Positions 24,062-32,201 of a stretch of 35,304 nt of DNA are shown one piece after another; positions within the stretch are counted from its first letter, which is position 1, and every line of letters starts with the position of its first letter. Source of the DNA: Bacillus safensis FO-36b (GTDB lineage Bacteria; Bacillota; Bacilli; Bacillales; Bacillaceae); NCBI RefSeq assembly GCF_000691165.1, contig NZ_ASJD01000015.1, positions 1 through 35,304 on the forward strand, in the 5' to 3' direction. The notes beneath the pieces are model-generated. The model saw only the letters and a list, made by a program, of their open reading frames with translations, did not search any database and was not told the DNA's origin. The translations under genes and the position numbers were made by a program.

Positions 24062-24205
24062 TCATTTTTGAAAAACCAATTGGTAGGAATGTTCGATTAA
24101 CTCCTCTACAAATGAGGATGGAATGTCTGCATCAAGGTAAATGGAATTCCAATGAGTCTTATTCATATAGTAGCCAGGGATAATTCCTTGAGGAAAGATA
24201 TCTGA
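24062..24205 (-). pseudogene. C-terminal remnant of a YjbR/MmcQ-family gene
   Basis: The minus-strand frame from 24205 to the TGA at 24062 reads GIIPGYYMNKTHWNSIYLD, then ADIPSSFVEELIEHSYQLV. This matches the end of YjbR/MmcQ proteins (the PGYHMNKKHWNTVYLD and LIDHSYDLV region). The N-terminal half is missing: stop codons precede 24205 and only about 40 nt separate it from the next terminator. It is the relic of a deleted gene. The plus-strand ORF over this stretch is its shadow. Confidence 0.75.
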
Positions 24206-24244
24206 CCCTTTTTACATTCACTTTTCTTTTTCAGAAACAGTAAT

Positions 24245-24276
24245 AAAAGCACAGGCCCATTGTCTCCTGTGCTTTT
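24245..24276 (-). terminator. Terminator of the esterase gene
   Basis: Stem AAAAGCACAGG/CCTGTGCTTTT (11 bp) with a T-rich tail, downstream of the minus-strand hydrolase gene. Confidence 0.85.
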
Positions 24277-24293
24277 GAATCACTCTACTTTTC

Positions 24294-25187
24294 TTATTCA
24301 AACGCCTTCTTTAATTGATCCCCCATCAGATGCCAAGCTTCTTCAGCTATGGCTAAATCTCCGGCGTGCGTGAAGCCGTGTGGAACGCCTTTAAATTGTT
24401 TGTACGTGACGTCTACCCCAGCTTCTTTTAACTTGGCAGCATATTGCTCGGCTTCTTCAGCCAGCGAATCCTTCTCTGCTGTGATGACGAGAGCTGGAGG
24501 CATTTGTGCTAAGGATGAACGATCTGCAAAAACCGGAGAAACGAGCGGATTGTGCGGATCTTGGCCTTGCAGATAGAAGGAATTAAAGAGTCTCGCCAAT
24601 TCAACTGGGATCGCTTCTTCAAACGCTGGCTTTTGTGCTGGATCAGTGGCTAGATCAAGCGGCGGATAATCAAGCACTTGATAGGCAATTGGGAGTGTAT
24701 TTCCTCTTTGAATATTCAATAGACAAGCAGCCGTTGCCAAATTTCCTCCTGCGCTATGTCCGCCAATGGCTAATGCATTCCGATCGATTTGAAGCTCCTC
24801 AGGATGTTCATACAGCCACTTCATTACATCGTAGCATTCATGAAGAGCGGCTGGGAAAGGGTGCTCGGGTGCAAGCTGATACTCGACATTGACGACGATA
24901 CATTGCGCCCGGTCTGCAATGACTGGACACCAGGGATTATCCATTTCAGCACTGCCCATGATAAATCCGCCGCCATGTAAATTTACAAAAACAGGAAGCA
25001 GCTGTTTTTGTGTGTTCACTGGCTTAAATACCCACACCTTTGTTTCGCCAGCACTTGTTGGAATGTCATATTCCATTTTGTTCACTTCAGGAGGATTTAC
25101 TGGCTTTAGTTCCGATTGACTCGCTAATGAACCTTCAGATGGCTGGCGTAATGAAGCAGCGATTTTGATTTGTTCTTCTAAGTTCAT
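24294..25187 (-). CDS. Alpha/beta hydrolase_3, type IV (HSL-like) esterase
   Basis: 297 residues of the hormone-sensitive-lipase-like family. The oxyanion motif HGGGF (VNLHGGGFIMGS) precedes the nucleophile GHSAGGN. The acid Asp is in ITAEKDSLAEE, and the His is in GVPHGFTHAG. There is no signal peptide, so it is cytosolic. It hydrolyses short acyl esters. The conserved YQLAPEHPFPAALHECY segment of the family is intact. AGGAG lies 11 nt before the ATG. It sits on the same strand as the DHA2 exporter upstream but is separated by a terminator. Confidence 0.9.
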   Translation of the reverse strand: MNLEEQIKIAASLRQPSEGSLASQSELKPVNPPEVNKMEYDIPTSAGETKVWVFKPVNTQKQLLPVFVNLHGGGFIMGSAEMDNPWCPVIADRAQCIVVNVEYQLAPEHPFPAALHECYDVMKWLYEHPEELQIDRNALAIGGHSAGGNLATAACLLNIQRGNTLPIAYQVLDYPPLDLATDPAQKPAFEEAIPVELARLFNSFYLQGQDPHNPLVSPVFADRSSLAQMPPALVITAEKDSLAEEAEQYAAKLKEAGVDVTYKQFKGVPHGFTHAGDLAIAEEAWHLMGDQLKKAFE

Positions 25188-25338
25188 GATCTCAGACTCC
25201 TATCTTATTCATTTCTTAGTTACTCATTCGTTTCCTTTTCCTCTTTTCCTCCTACCGAATCAACAGCAACTTATATTGGTTCACTTTTTACCTATCTCCC
25301 CTTTTTCCCTCTCTTTGAAACAAGCATTGAGCAAATAA

Positions 25339-25372
25339 AAAAGCACTGCGGCGCTATGTCCTCAGTGCTTTT
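25339..25372 (-). terminator. Terminator of the tetR-DHA2 efflux operon
   Basis: Stem AAAAGCACTG/CAGTGCTTTT (10 bp) with a 14-nt loop, just after the exporter stop codon. Confidence 0.8.
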
Positions 25373-25380
25373 GATTTCTC

Positions 25381-26820
25381 TTATGATACTTGCTGTTCTA
25401 CCTTCACTCGTTTAATGAAGAAAGCAATAATTAAACCAACGATGGTCATGATTACTGCAAAGATAAATGCATGCTGGACGCCATTTGTAAAGGCGAGCAG
25501 CTGATTCACCGGATTTGCGGGATCAGACACATTTTCCATAAAGCTGCGGGCGCCTGAAGAAAGGATCGAGATACCGACCGCAGTACCAATGGCTCCTGAC
25601 ACTTGCTGCAATGTATTCATAATCGCTGTACCATGCGGATATAGCTCTGGCGGCAGCTGATTCAATCCATTTGTTTGAGCAGGCATCATGATCATCGCGA
25701 TTCCGATCATTAATGTAATATGAAGGGTGACAATGAATCCAATCGACGTATTCACACTTAGATTCGTAAAGCCAAACATCGTCGCTGCGACAATGACAAG
25801 ACCTGGAATGACAAGCCATTTTGGACCAAACTTATCAAATAGACCACCCATGATTGGAGATAGGAGTCCGTTGATAATTCCACCTGGCAACAGCATTAAA
25901 CCTGCTGTAAATGTAGAAAGCGCCAAGGATGTTTGCAGATACAATGGCAAAATCATCATAGCAGACAGCATCACCATCATACACACTAAAATTAGAAGCA
26001 ACCCAATGACAAACATCGGATATTTAAACGGGCTTAAGTTCAGCATTGGTTCTTTCATGTTCAACTGTCTTAAAGAGAACACAAGGATTCCTATGACACC
26101 AACTACAATTGCAACGATGACATGCATACTGCTCCAGCCGCCGCCTTCACCGGCACTGCTAAAGCCATACACAATTCCGCCGAAACCAATGGTTGAAAGC
26201 ACAATTGATAAGATGTCGATTTTCGGTCTTGTTGGTTCTGTAATATTTTGCATAAAAATAAAACCAAATACGAGTGCAGCCATTAATAAAGGAAGTGAAA
26301 TCCAGAAAATCCAATGCCACGTCAGCGATTTCAGAATAAGACCGGAGACGGTTGGACCGACTGCTGGTGCAAACATGATCACAAGACCAATAATCCCCAT
26401 CGATCTGCCTCGTTTATGAGGCGGGATGATGACCAAAATCGTATTAAACATCAATGGCAGAAGCAATGCTGTACCGACTGCCTGCACGACACGTGCTACC
26501 ATTAAAATACTAAAGACCGGCGCAACCGCCGCAATAAATGTTCCGATGATCGAAAAGACAAGCGATGTAATGAAAAGCTGTCTTGTCGTAAACCATTGAA
26601 GAATGAGTCCTGAAATCGGTACGAGAATACCAAGTGTTAATAAATATCCTGTTGTCAGCCACTGAGCAGTCGTCGCTTCAATTCCAAAGTCTAACGTTAA
26701 ACTTCTCAGCGCCATGTTTAATGCCGTTTCACTGAACAGGCCAATAAATCCAGCCGTGATAAAAGAAATAATTATGGGCAGCGTTCGAATGTCAGAAGCT
26801 GCTGCTTTCTGTTTGTTCAT
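25381..26820 (-). CDS. DHA2-type (EmrB/QacA) multidrug MFS exporter
   Basis: About 479 residues with 14 predicted helices, as in EmrB/QacA/LmrB proteins. TTAQWLTTGYLLTLGILVPISG is the helix 2 region. The motif C-like segment MFAPAVGPTVSGLIL is in helix 5, and the long central loop between the two halves carries FGFIFMQN. It is proton-driven drug export. ATG at 26820 (MNKQKAAASD) follows AAAAGGAG; the TTG at 26847 lacks an SD. A TetR regulator gene lies 80 nt upstream on the same strand, and the operator pair sits at its promoter. Confidence 0.9.
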   Translation of the reverse strand: MNKQKAAASDIRTLPIIISFITAGFIGLFSETALNMALRSLTLDFGIEATTAQWLTTGYLLTLGILVPISGLILQWFTTRQLFITSLVFSIIGTFIAAVAPVFSILMVARVVQAVGTALLLPLMFNTILVIIPPHKRGRSMGIIGLVIMFAPAVGPTVSGLILKSLTWHWIFWISLPLLMAALVFGFIFMQNITEPTRPKIDILSIVLSTIGFGGIVYGFSSAGEGGGWSSMHVIVAIVVGVIGILVFSLRQLNMKEPMLNLSPFKYPMFVIGLLLILVCMMVMLSAMMILPLYLQTSLALSTFTAGLMLLPGGIINGLLSPIMGGLFDKFGPKWLVIPGLVIVAATMFGFTNLSVNTSIGFIVTLHITLMIGIAMIMMPAQTNGLNQLPPELYPHGTAIMNTLQQVSGAIGTAVGISILSSGARSFMENVSDPANPVNQLLAFTNGVQHAFIFAVIMTIVGLIIAFFIKRVKVEQQVS

Positions 26821-26899
26821 ATTAAGTTGGCTCCTTTTCTTTTTCAATTTAGATGAACCTTAGGAAGTCAGGGTGGTCAGAAATGAGCCACTTTCATGT

Positions 26900-27475
26900 C
26901 TATTGAAAGACGGATAAAATCTGTTTTTCTGCAGCAAATTGAGCGATTCTTTCGATTGAATAGCCGGATTCATGTATATAAAACATGAGCTCAGGCGTCA
27001 TTGGAGAGGACATACATAACGTTGTCAGTTCTATGTCCTGTATGTTCGCTTCTCCCTTTTCTCTCGCTTCTTCAAGCAAATCACGAATGATTTGTCTAAG
27101 TGATTGACTGTAATGACTCTCATACACTTTACTTGTCTGCTCTAAACTCCCAGAGATTGTGAGCATCCGAATCCAGTCTAAATGGTGACCGACGATGAGA
27201 TGAATTTCTTCAAGAACGTAGCACAAACGTTCACGGACCGGCTGATCACTTATTTTGCTCAAGTAAAGATGCAAAGCTGGGATCAGCTGTTCAAATCTCT
27301 CCCCAAGGATAGAAAGGCACAAATCACTTTTATTGGCGTAGCGGCGGTAAAGAGTACCCTGCCCAACACCAGCTGTTTTCGCAATTTTATGCATGCTGAC
27401 ATTTTCTACACCAAATTCTTGAAATAAGGAGAAAGCAATCTCTTCAATTTCCTCCCCAATATCCTTTTCCACCAT
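26900..27475 (-). CDS. TetR-family repressor of the DHA2 exporter
   Basis: About 191 residues. The TetR HTH is in EEIAFSLFQEFGVENVSMHKIAKTAGVGQGTLYRRYANKSDLCLSI, with a helical ligand domain after it. ATG at 27475 follows AAGAAGGTGAGC. Upstream in-frame starts at 27502 and 27496 lack an SD. Its promoter contains two near-identical palindromes with GGACA half-sites, one of them between -35 and -10, so it should repress itself and the exporter downstream. Confidence 0.88.
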   Translation of the reverse strand: MVEKDIGEEIEEIAFSLFQEFGVENVSMHKIAKTAGVGQGTLYRRYANKSDLCLSILGERFEQLIPALHLYLSKISDQPVRERLCYVLEEIHLIVGHHLDWIRMLTISGSLEQTSKVYESHYSQSLRQIIRDLLEEAREKGEANIQDIELTTLCMSSPMTPELMFYIHESGYSIERIAQFAAEKQILSVFQ

Positions 27476-27549
27476 GCTCACCTTCTTTACCTTCATCCAC
27501 ATGACACTTATCTCTATGTGTTAAATCAAAACACTTTAGGTTTTTCTTA

Positions 27550-27597
27550 GGACAATTGTCCCGATATTATCTTACGGACAACTGTCCGCAATGTCAA
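27550..27597 (-). promoter_or_regulatory. Promoter with two GGACA-TGTCC operators
   Basis: Minus-strand TTGACA (27597-27592), 17 nt, TAAGAT (27574-27569). Operator O2 CGGACAACTGTCCG (27575-27588) occupies the spacer between -35 and -10. Operator O1 GGACAATTGTCC (27550-27561), a perfect 12-bp palindrome, lies just downstream. The centres are 26 bp apart. Confidence 0.82.
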
Positions 27598-27705
27598 TCA
27601 TTATTTTTTACTTATGATCCTTCTTTCAATTCTATTAAATAATGCACACTGTTTATCATTATTTAGACGGATTTTCCCTTTTGAAAGAATCATGTATGAT
27701 CAATA

Positions 27706-27721
27706 AAGAAAGCGCTTCCAT
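27706..27721 (+). promoter_or_regulatory. cre site (CcpA box) of bglS
   Basis: AAGAAAGCGCTTCCAT matches the catabolite-responsive element pattern WTGNAARCGNWWWCAW with two mismatches. It lies just upstream of the bglS ribosome binding site and would give glucose repression. A TTGAAA box (27681-27686) stands upstream; the -10 box is unclear. Confidence 0.65.
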
Positions 27722-27743
27722 AAAAGGAGAGGAGAATGCGAAT

Positions 27744-28472
27744 ATGTACCGTATGAAACGAATGTTGATGCTGCTTGTCACTGGATTAGTCTTGAGTTTG
27801 TCCACATTTACAGCGGGTGCCTCGGCACAAACGGGTGGATCGTTTTATGAACCTTTTAACAACTATAATACGGGGTTATGGCAAAAAGCCGATGGATACT
27901 CGAATGGAAACATGTTTAACTGTACGTGGCGTGCAAATAACGTGTCGATGACCTCATCAGGTGAAATGCGTTTATCGCTCACAAGTCCCGCCTATAATAA
28001 ATTTGACTGCGGAGAAAACCGCTCCGTTCAAACGTACGGCTATGGGCTATATGAAGTCAACATGAAGCCAGCCAAAAATGTGGGGATCGTCTCTTCTTTC
28101 TTCACTTATACGGGACCGACTGATGGTACGCCTTGGGATGAGATTGACATTGAATTTCTAGGAAAAGACACGACAAAGGTACAGTTTAACTACTATACCA
28201 ATGGTGTAGGAAATCATGAAAAGATCGTCAACCTTGGTTTCGATGCAGCGAACTCTTATCACACGTATGCATTTGACTGGCAGCCAAACTCTATCAAATG
28301 GTATGTCGATGGACAATTAAAACATACCGCCACCACTCAAATTCCTCAAACACCAGGGAAAATTATGATGAACCTGTGGAATGGTGCAGGTGTCGATGAA
28401 TGGCTCGGCTCCTACAACGGTGTTACCCCGCTCCACGCACATTATAACTGGGTGCGTTACACAAAAAGATAA
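27744..28472 (+). CDS. bglS: Secreted beta-1,3-1,4-glucanase (lichenase), GH16
   Basis: 242 residues, the same length as B. subtilis BglS. The signal peptide ends in GASA-QTGGSF (residues 1-28). The GH16 catalytic core WDEIDIEFLGKDTTKVQFN contains the nucleophile and acid/base Glu of the ExDxE motif. FTYTGPTDGTP and WQPNSIKWYVDGQLKH are conserved. It degrades lichenan and barley mixed-linkage glucan outside the cell. ATG at 27744 is chosen by comparison with BglS; GGAGAGGAG lies upstream. The gene is followed by a terminator. Confidence 0.95.
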   Translation: MYRMKRMLMLLVTGLVLSLSTFTAGASAQTGGSFYEPFNNYNTGLWQKADGYSNGNMFNCTWRANNVSMTSSGEMRLSLTSPAYNKFDCGENRSVQTYGYGLYEVNMKPAKNVGIVSSFFTYTGPTDGTPWDEIDIEFLGKDTTKVQFNYYTNGVGNHEKIVNLGFDAANSYHTYAFDWQPNSIKWYVDGQLKHTATTQIPQTPGKIMMNLWNGAGVDEWLGSYNGVTPLHAHYNWVRYTKR

Positions 28473-28481
28473 CTCTATCAA

Positions 28482-28509
28482 AAAAACCTGTGATTTTTCA
28501 CAGGTTTTT
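28482..28509 (+). terminator. Terminator of bglS
   Basis: 12-bp stem AAAAACCTGTGA/TCACAGGTTTTT with a TTTT loop and T run. It may also serve the convergent adhR. Confidence 0.85.
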
Positions 28510-28515
28510 CTTCGT

Positions 28516-28917
28516 TTAATTAGAATGAGTTTTCAGCTGATGAGCGAGTTTTTTCTCATGATTGTGGATAATATCTTCATAACTTTCTATTTTGAAATCC
28601 AATCGTTTAATGGTCTCTTCGATTTCCTTTTGTTTTTGAACGAGTCTTTCTCGTTCATTGACCAAAATGTTTTTTCGCGAAGATAACGTATGATCATCAT
28701 CCTCAAAAAATAAGGCTGTATATTCTCTAAGCGCATCAATCGAGAGCCCTGCATTTCTCATACACTTGATAAATTCGATCCATTGAAGATCATCCTCTGT
28801 ATAATCACGAATCCCATGATCATCACGTTTGATTTCCCTAATCAAACCAATATTTTCGTAATATCTAAGTGTCGCAGTGGATAAATCAAGCTGTTTTGCT
28901 GCTTGTGCTATTTTCAT
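28516..28917 (-). CDS. adhR: MerR-family aldehyde-responsive regulator AdhR
   Basis: 133 residues. The N-terminal MerR HTH starts MKIAQAAKQLDLSTATLRYYENIGLI. The dimerisation coiled coil (about residues 78-125) is rich in Glu and Lys. Cys52 (EFIKCMRNAG) occupies the position of the redox/aldehyde-sensing Cys of B. subtilis AdhR, which activates adhA in response to formaldehyde and methylglyoxal. ATG at 28917 follows AGAAGGAGGG; the longer frame upstream is not used. It is divergent from adhA, whose promoter carries the matching operator. Confidence 0.88.
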   Translation of the reverse strand: MKIAQAAKQLDLSTATLRYYENIGLIREIKRDDHGIRDYTEDDLQWIEFIKCMRNAGLSIDALREYTALFFEDDDHTLSSRKNILVNERERLVQKQKEIEETIKRLDFKIESYEDIIHNHEKKLAHQLKTHSN

Positions 28918-29003
28918 TGTGCCCTCCTTCTTTCTCTTACCTTCCGATCTCCCTTTCCTCATCATCTCCATTTTGAAAAAGAAAGCAAGATGCTTTTGGC
29001 TCA

Positions 29004-29021
29004 ATTCTTGATATCAAGAAT
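29004..29021. promoter_or_regulatory. Perfect 18-bp palindrome between adhR and adhA
   Basis: ATTCTTGATATCAAGAAT reads the same on both strands. It lies 87 bp upstream of adhR and 41 bp before the adhA -35 box. It is distinct from the AdhR box and could be a second operator or adhR's own site. Confidence 0.5.
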
Positions 29022-29061
29022 GTTGTAACAGCCTGGATTTATTATTACAGAAGGTTTTCTG

Positions 29062-29092
29062 TTGACTTATAGTTCACTTTAAGACGTACAGT
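29062..29092 (+). promoter_or_regulatory. MerR-type adhA promoter with AdhR box
   Basis: TTGACT (29062-29067) and TACAGT (29087-29092) are 19 nt apart, the long spacer typical of MerR-activated promoters. CTTATAG-TTCA-CTTTAAG (29066-29083) sits inside it and matches the CTTAAAG-N4-CTTTAAG style AdhR box with one change. Confidence 0.75.
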
Positions 29093-29136
29093 ATAGAGGA
29101 AAGAATCGAATCTTATTTTTGAAAGGATGATCAAGA

Positions 29137-30186
29137 ATGTGTCAGACGCACCAATCAAACGTTTTAATTGTATCACATGCAAAAGCGAATTTTGAACGGA
29201 CGACCATTGAAAGAAGAGCGCTTCGTCCACATGATATTTTAATTGATATTCAATTTAGCGGGATCTGTCATTCAGATATCCACAGCGCTTTTGATGAATG
29301 GGGCGGCGGCATTTTCCCGATGGTTCCAGGTCATGAGATCACTGGGGTCGTTACAGCTGTAGGGGATGATGTGACGAAGTTTCAGATCGGAGACCGTGTA
29401 GGCGTTGGCTGCTTTGTGGATTCCTGCGGCACCTGTGAGTATTGTCAAAATGGAGACGAGCAGTATTGCACAAAAGGGGTCGTCCAAACGTATAACAGCC
29501 GTGACTATGACGGGGAACCGACTTATGGCGGCTACAGTCAAAAAATTGTCGTGACTGAACGATTTGTCGTCAGCATTCCTGATCAACTGCCCCTTGATGC
29601 CGCAAGCCCTCTTCTCTGTGCTGGCATTACAACTTATTCTCCATTAAAGCACTGGAAGGCAGGCCCTGGCAAAAAGGTTGCGATTGTCGGAATGGGCGGG
29701 CTCGGTCATGTTGCTATTCAATTCGCGAGTGCTCTAGGCGCTGATGTGACGGTATTGAGCCGCTCTTTGAATAAAAAAGAAGAGGCACTGTCATTTGGCG
29801 CAAAAGACTATTTTGCTACAAGTGATCCTGATACGTTTCAGACACTAGCCGGACAGTATGACCTTATTCTCAATACGGTCTCTGCCAACATTAATGTGGA
29901 TGCCTATTTGTCCTTACTCCGTGTAGATGGAACCTTGGTGAACGTCGGTGCACCGCCTAAGCCGGATCAATTCCACGTCTTTTCATTAATTTCCGGCCGC
30001 CGCAGCATAGCTGGTTCACTCGTTGGCGGCATCCAAGAAACACAAGAAATGCTCGATTTCGCAGCTGCTCATAACATTGCGCCACAAATTGAAGTGATCA
30101 ACGCTAATCAAGTTGATGAAGCGTATGAACGGGTGCTGAAAAGTGATGTTCGTTACCGGTTTGTGATTGATATTTCGACATTATGA
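29137..30186 (+). CDS. adhA: NADP-dependent zinc alcohol dehydrogenase AdhA
   Basis: 349 residues of the CAD-type zinc dehydrogenases. It reduces toxic aldehydes to alcohols. Catalytic zinc ligands are Cys in SGICHSD and His in PGHEITG. Structural zinc cysteines are in [20 protein letters not shown]. The nucleotide motif is GMGGLGH, followed by LSRSLNKK, suited to NADPH. It matches remembered B. subtilis AdhA almost throughout, including the C-terminal [19 protein letters not shown] lies upstream of ATG 29137. It is controlled by the divergent AdhR. Confidence 0.93.
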   Translation: MCQTHQSNVLIVSHAKANFERTTIERRALRPHDILIDIQFSGICHSDIHSAFDEWGGGIFPMVPGHEITGVVTAVGDDVTKFQIGDRVGVGCFVDSCGTCEYCQNGDEQYCTKGVVQTYNSRDYDGEPTYGGYSQKIVVTERFVVSIPDQLPLDAASPLLCAGITTYSPLKHWKAGPGKKVAIVGMGGLGHVAIQFASALGADVTVLSRSLNKKEEALSFGAKDYFATSDPDTFQTLAGQYDLILNTVSANINVDAYLSLLRVDGTLVNVGAPPKPDQFHVFSLISGRRSIAGSLVGGIQETQEMLDFAAAHNIAPQIEVINANQVDEAYERVLKSDVRYRFVIDISTL

Positions 30187-30201
30187 TCGGATTCTTTTTT
30201 G

Positions 30202-30230
30202 AAAGACTAGCTCAATGGCTGGTCTTTTTT
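30202..30230 (+). terminator. Terminator of adhA
   Basis: Stem AAAGACTAGC/GCTGGTCTTT (one G-U) with a T run. Confidence 0.8.
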
Positions 30231-30513
30231 TAACATGATTTCCTCATAAACAGCTGTTTACGTTTCAATGACTTGATACGGATATAAAGGCTGGCACCCG
30301 AGCTGTTATTGTGGATATCCTGTTTTTCTTATAGCGAGGAGGATATGTTCAAATGAAAAAAATCACATCCAAAATTCCCACAAAATAACCTCCCTTTTTT
30401 AGAACAAAATTTATTGACAACAAATAAATAAACATGTTATTATTAAAAATTTGATTATTTAACCTCTAAGTGTGGTACCCTTAAAGTAGATACATTATAT
30501 GGAGGTGGATGAT
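30231..30513. other. Gap between adhA and the CarD-like gene, with a tiny ORF
   Basis: It holds an AGGAGG (30337-30342) followed by ATG at 30353 and 11 codons (MKKITSKIPTK) to a TAA at 30386, and the CarD-like gene's promoter. The tiny ORF looks like the start of a lost secreted-protein gene or a chance ORF. Nothing else is recognised. Confidence 0.4.
30414..30443 (+). promoter_or_regulatory. Sigma-A promoter of the CarD-like gene
   Basis: TTGACA (30414-30419), 18 nt, TATTAT (30438-30443), about 70 nt before the start codon. Confidence 0.7.
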
Positions 30514-30975
30514 ATGTTTCAAATTGGTGATAACATTGTTTATCCAATGCACGGAGCAGGTATAATTGAAGCCATAGAAGAAAAAGAATTCTCTGATGAA
30601 AAACAACAGTATTATGTGATTAAAATGTCAATCAGTCATATGAAAGTAATGATTCCAACACGGAAAATGTCAGGTTCACGTATTAGACCTGTTACAGATA
30701 TACTGGCTTTAAAGAATGTAATGCACATTTTCCAGCATGGCAAATCAGATCAATTACTGACATGGAAAGAACGGCATACAATTAACACAAACAAAATAAA
30801 AACGGGTAACATCCAAGAAGGTGCTGAAGTTGTGCGTGATCTGATGCGTATGAGGAAAGAGAAAGCACTCAATGCAAGTGAAAAGAAAATGCTGGATGAT
30901 GCCCATGAATTTTTGCTAAGTGAATTAGAAGTCATCAAAGGAATTACAGAAAAACAAATCAAAAGTTTCTGTTAA
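30514..30975 (+). CDS. ydeB: CarD/CdnL-family RNA polymerase-binding regulator (YdeB-like)
   Basis: 153 residues. The N-terminal Tudor-like RNAP-interaction domain is FQIGDNIVYPMHGAGIIEAIEEKEF with YYVIKMSISHMKVMIPT. A helical C-terminal domain (about 70-150) is typical of CarD proteins, which bind the RNAP beta subunit and stabilise open complexes at ribosomal and other promoters. Size and sequence fit B. subtilis YdeB. ATG at 30514 has GGAGGTGGATGAT immediately before; the ATG at 30499 overlaps that SD. Confidence 0.9.
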   Translation: MFQIGDNIVYPMHGAGIIEAIEEKEFSDEKQQYYVIKMSISHMKVMIPTRKMSGSRIRPVTDILALKNVMHIFQHGKSDQLLTWKERHTINTNKIKTGNIQEGAEVVRDLMRMRKEKALNASEKKMLDDAHEFLLSELEVIKGITEKQIKSFC

Positions 30976-31094
30976 GAACCTCTTCCACACTCACCATTTT
31001 TGAATACAAGTTCTCTACGAACATGTCCATCCTTCAATTTATTAAAGAAAAAAAGAATTTATTTAGGCAAATTCCGCATATTGTAAATCCAATA

Positions 31095-31185
31095 TGCTAT
31101 ACTGTTGATAAACCTTTGAAGCATGAATTTTTTTACGATTACCTTGTAACACCTCCCTACTTGTACGCTGAGTAGGGTTTTTTAT
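31095..31185 (+). ncRNA. Candidate small RNA with anti-SD motif
   Basis: An extended -10 promoter TGCTATACT (31095-31103) is followed about 75 nt later by an intrinsic terminator CCCTACT/AGTAGGG (31155-31161 with 31171-31177) with a TTTTTTATT tail. No ORF with an SD lies between. CACCTCCC (31150-31157) is complementary to SD sequences and partly lies in the terminator stem. It may instead be the 3' end of the CarD-like gene's mRNA. There is no -35 box. It is convergent with cspC. Confidence 0.45.
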
Positions 31186-31207
31186 TGAAAAAATGCGTGA
31201 AAGCATA

Positions 31208-31241
31208 AAAAAACAGGCTCTCTACAGAGAACCTGTTTTAA
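31208..31241 (-). terminator. Terminator of cspC
   Basis: Minus-strand AAAACAGG/CCTGTTTT stem with further inner pairing and a T run after it. Confidence 0.8.
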
Positions 31242-31252
31242 AAGGATGAAGA

Positions 31253-31606
<354 letters not shown>

Positions 31607-31619
31607 TTTAGGATTTAAA

Positions 31620-31654
31620 AGAACAAAATCAACGATCCCACATAATTTTGTTCT
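31620..31654. repeat. 10-bp inverted repeat in the gap beyond cspC
   Basis: AGAACAAAAT and ATTTTGTTCT are perfect complements separated by 15 nt. It lies between the cspC promoter and the membrane protein gene at 31824. It may be a terminator for the latter or an operator. The remaining DNA to 31823 shows no gene. Confidence 0.5.
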
Positions 31655-31823
31655 TCTCTGACTTTAAGATAATTTTTTCTACAAAATGGACGTTCAATCT
31701 CGAAAGGAATAAACAAGTTCATAACGTCATTCCATTTTTCAGACATCTGTCAGTATTATTTAAAAGTGGTAATAACGAAAACATTACTGTACTCTTAGAA
31801 AATTGATGTCATTTCTATTTCAG

Positions 31824-32201
31824 CTAATATTCAACATTTTTATTCCTATCTATTATTAAAGTTACTATAAGACTAGCTACGCTGACTAAAGTTCCTGCGA
31901 TAGAAACAACAATTGTCAAAAAGCCATCTGGAATAAAAAATCCTATTGGAATTAGTACCAGAAAAGAGAGAACAATAAAACATTGGTATACACCAGATAT
32001 AGTTCTCACAATCAAGTTACTGAAAAAAGACATCACCAACGGAGGAATGAATAAAAAAACCACTATTCCAATTGATATTATTAAGATGCGAGGCTGATCA
32101 AATGAAATGACATTATCTCCAGGGGAATTTTGGGCAGCCACTAGCATAACAACTATAGACATCATTAGAGTAAGTAAAACTAGAGAAAACCTTTTTATCA
32201 T
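31824..32201 (-). CDS. Four-helix membrane protein of unknown function
   Basis: 125 residues, AT-rich. Four hydrophobic segments are visible: FSLVLLTLMMSIVVMLVAA, ILIISIGIVVFLFIPPLVMSFF, CFIVLSFLVLIPIGFF and FLTIVVSIAGTLVSVASLIVTLI. A loop follows the first helix, and a short basic tail ends DRNKNVEY. AAAAGGAG lies upstream of the ATG. No family is recognised. It is single, without obvious operon partners. Confidence 0.65.
   Translation of the reverse strand: MIKRFSLVLLTLMMSIVVMLVAAQNSPGDNVISFDQPRILIISIGIVVFLFIPPLVMSFFSNLIVRTISGVYQCFIVLSFLVLIPIGFFIPDGFLTIVVSIAGTLVSVASLIVTLIIDRNKNVEY

Noticed and set aside
23986..24183. Plus-strand 65-codon ORF
   Set aside because: It is the antisense shadow of the YjbR/MmcQ remnant and has no SD.
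25727..26419. 230-codon plus-strand ORF
   Set aside because: It is a long shadow of the DHA2 exporter gene, with low-complexity proline- and isoleucine-rich translation and no SD.
30287..30305. Sigma-54 promoter (CTGGCACCCGAG region)
   Set aside because: The -24-like TGGCAC is present, but the -12 element does not match TTGCA and no gene starts downstream.
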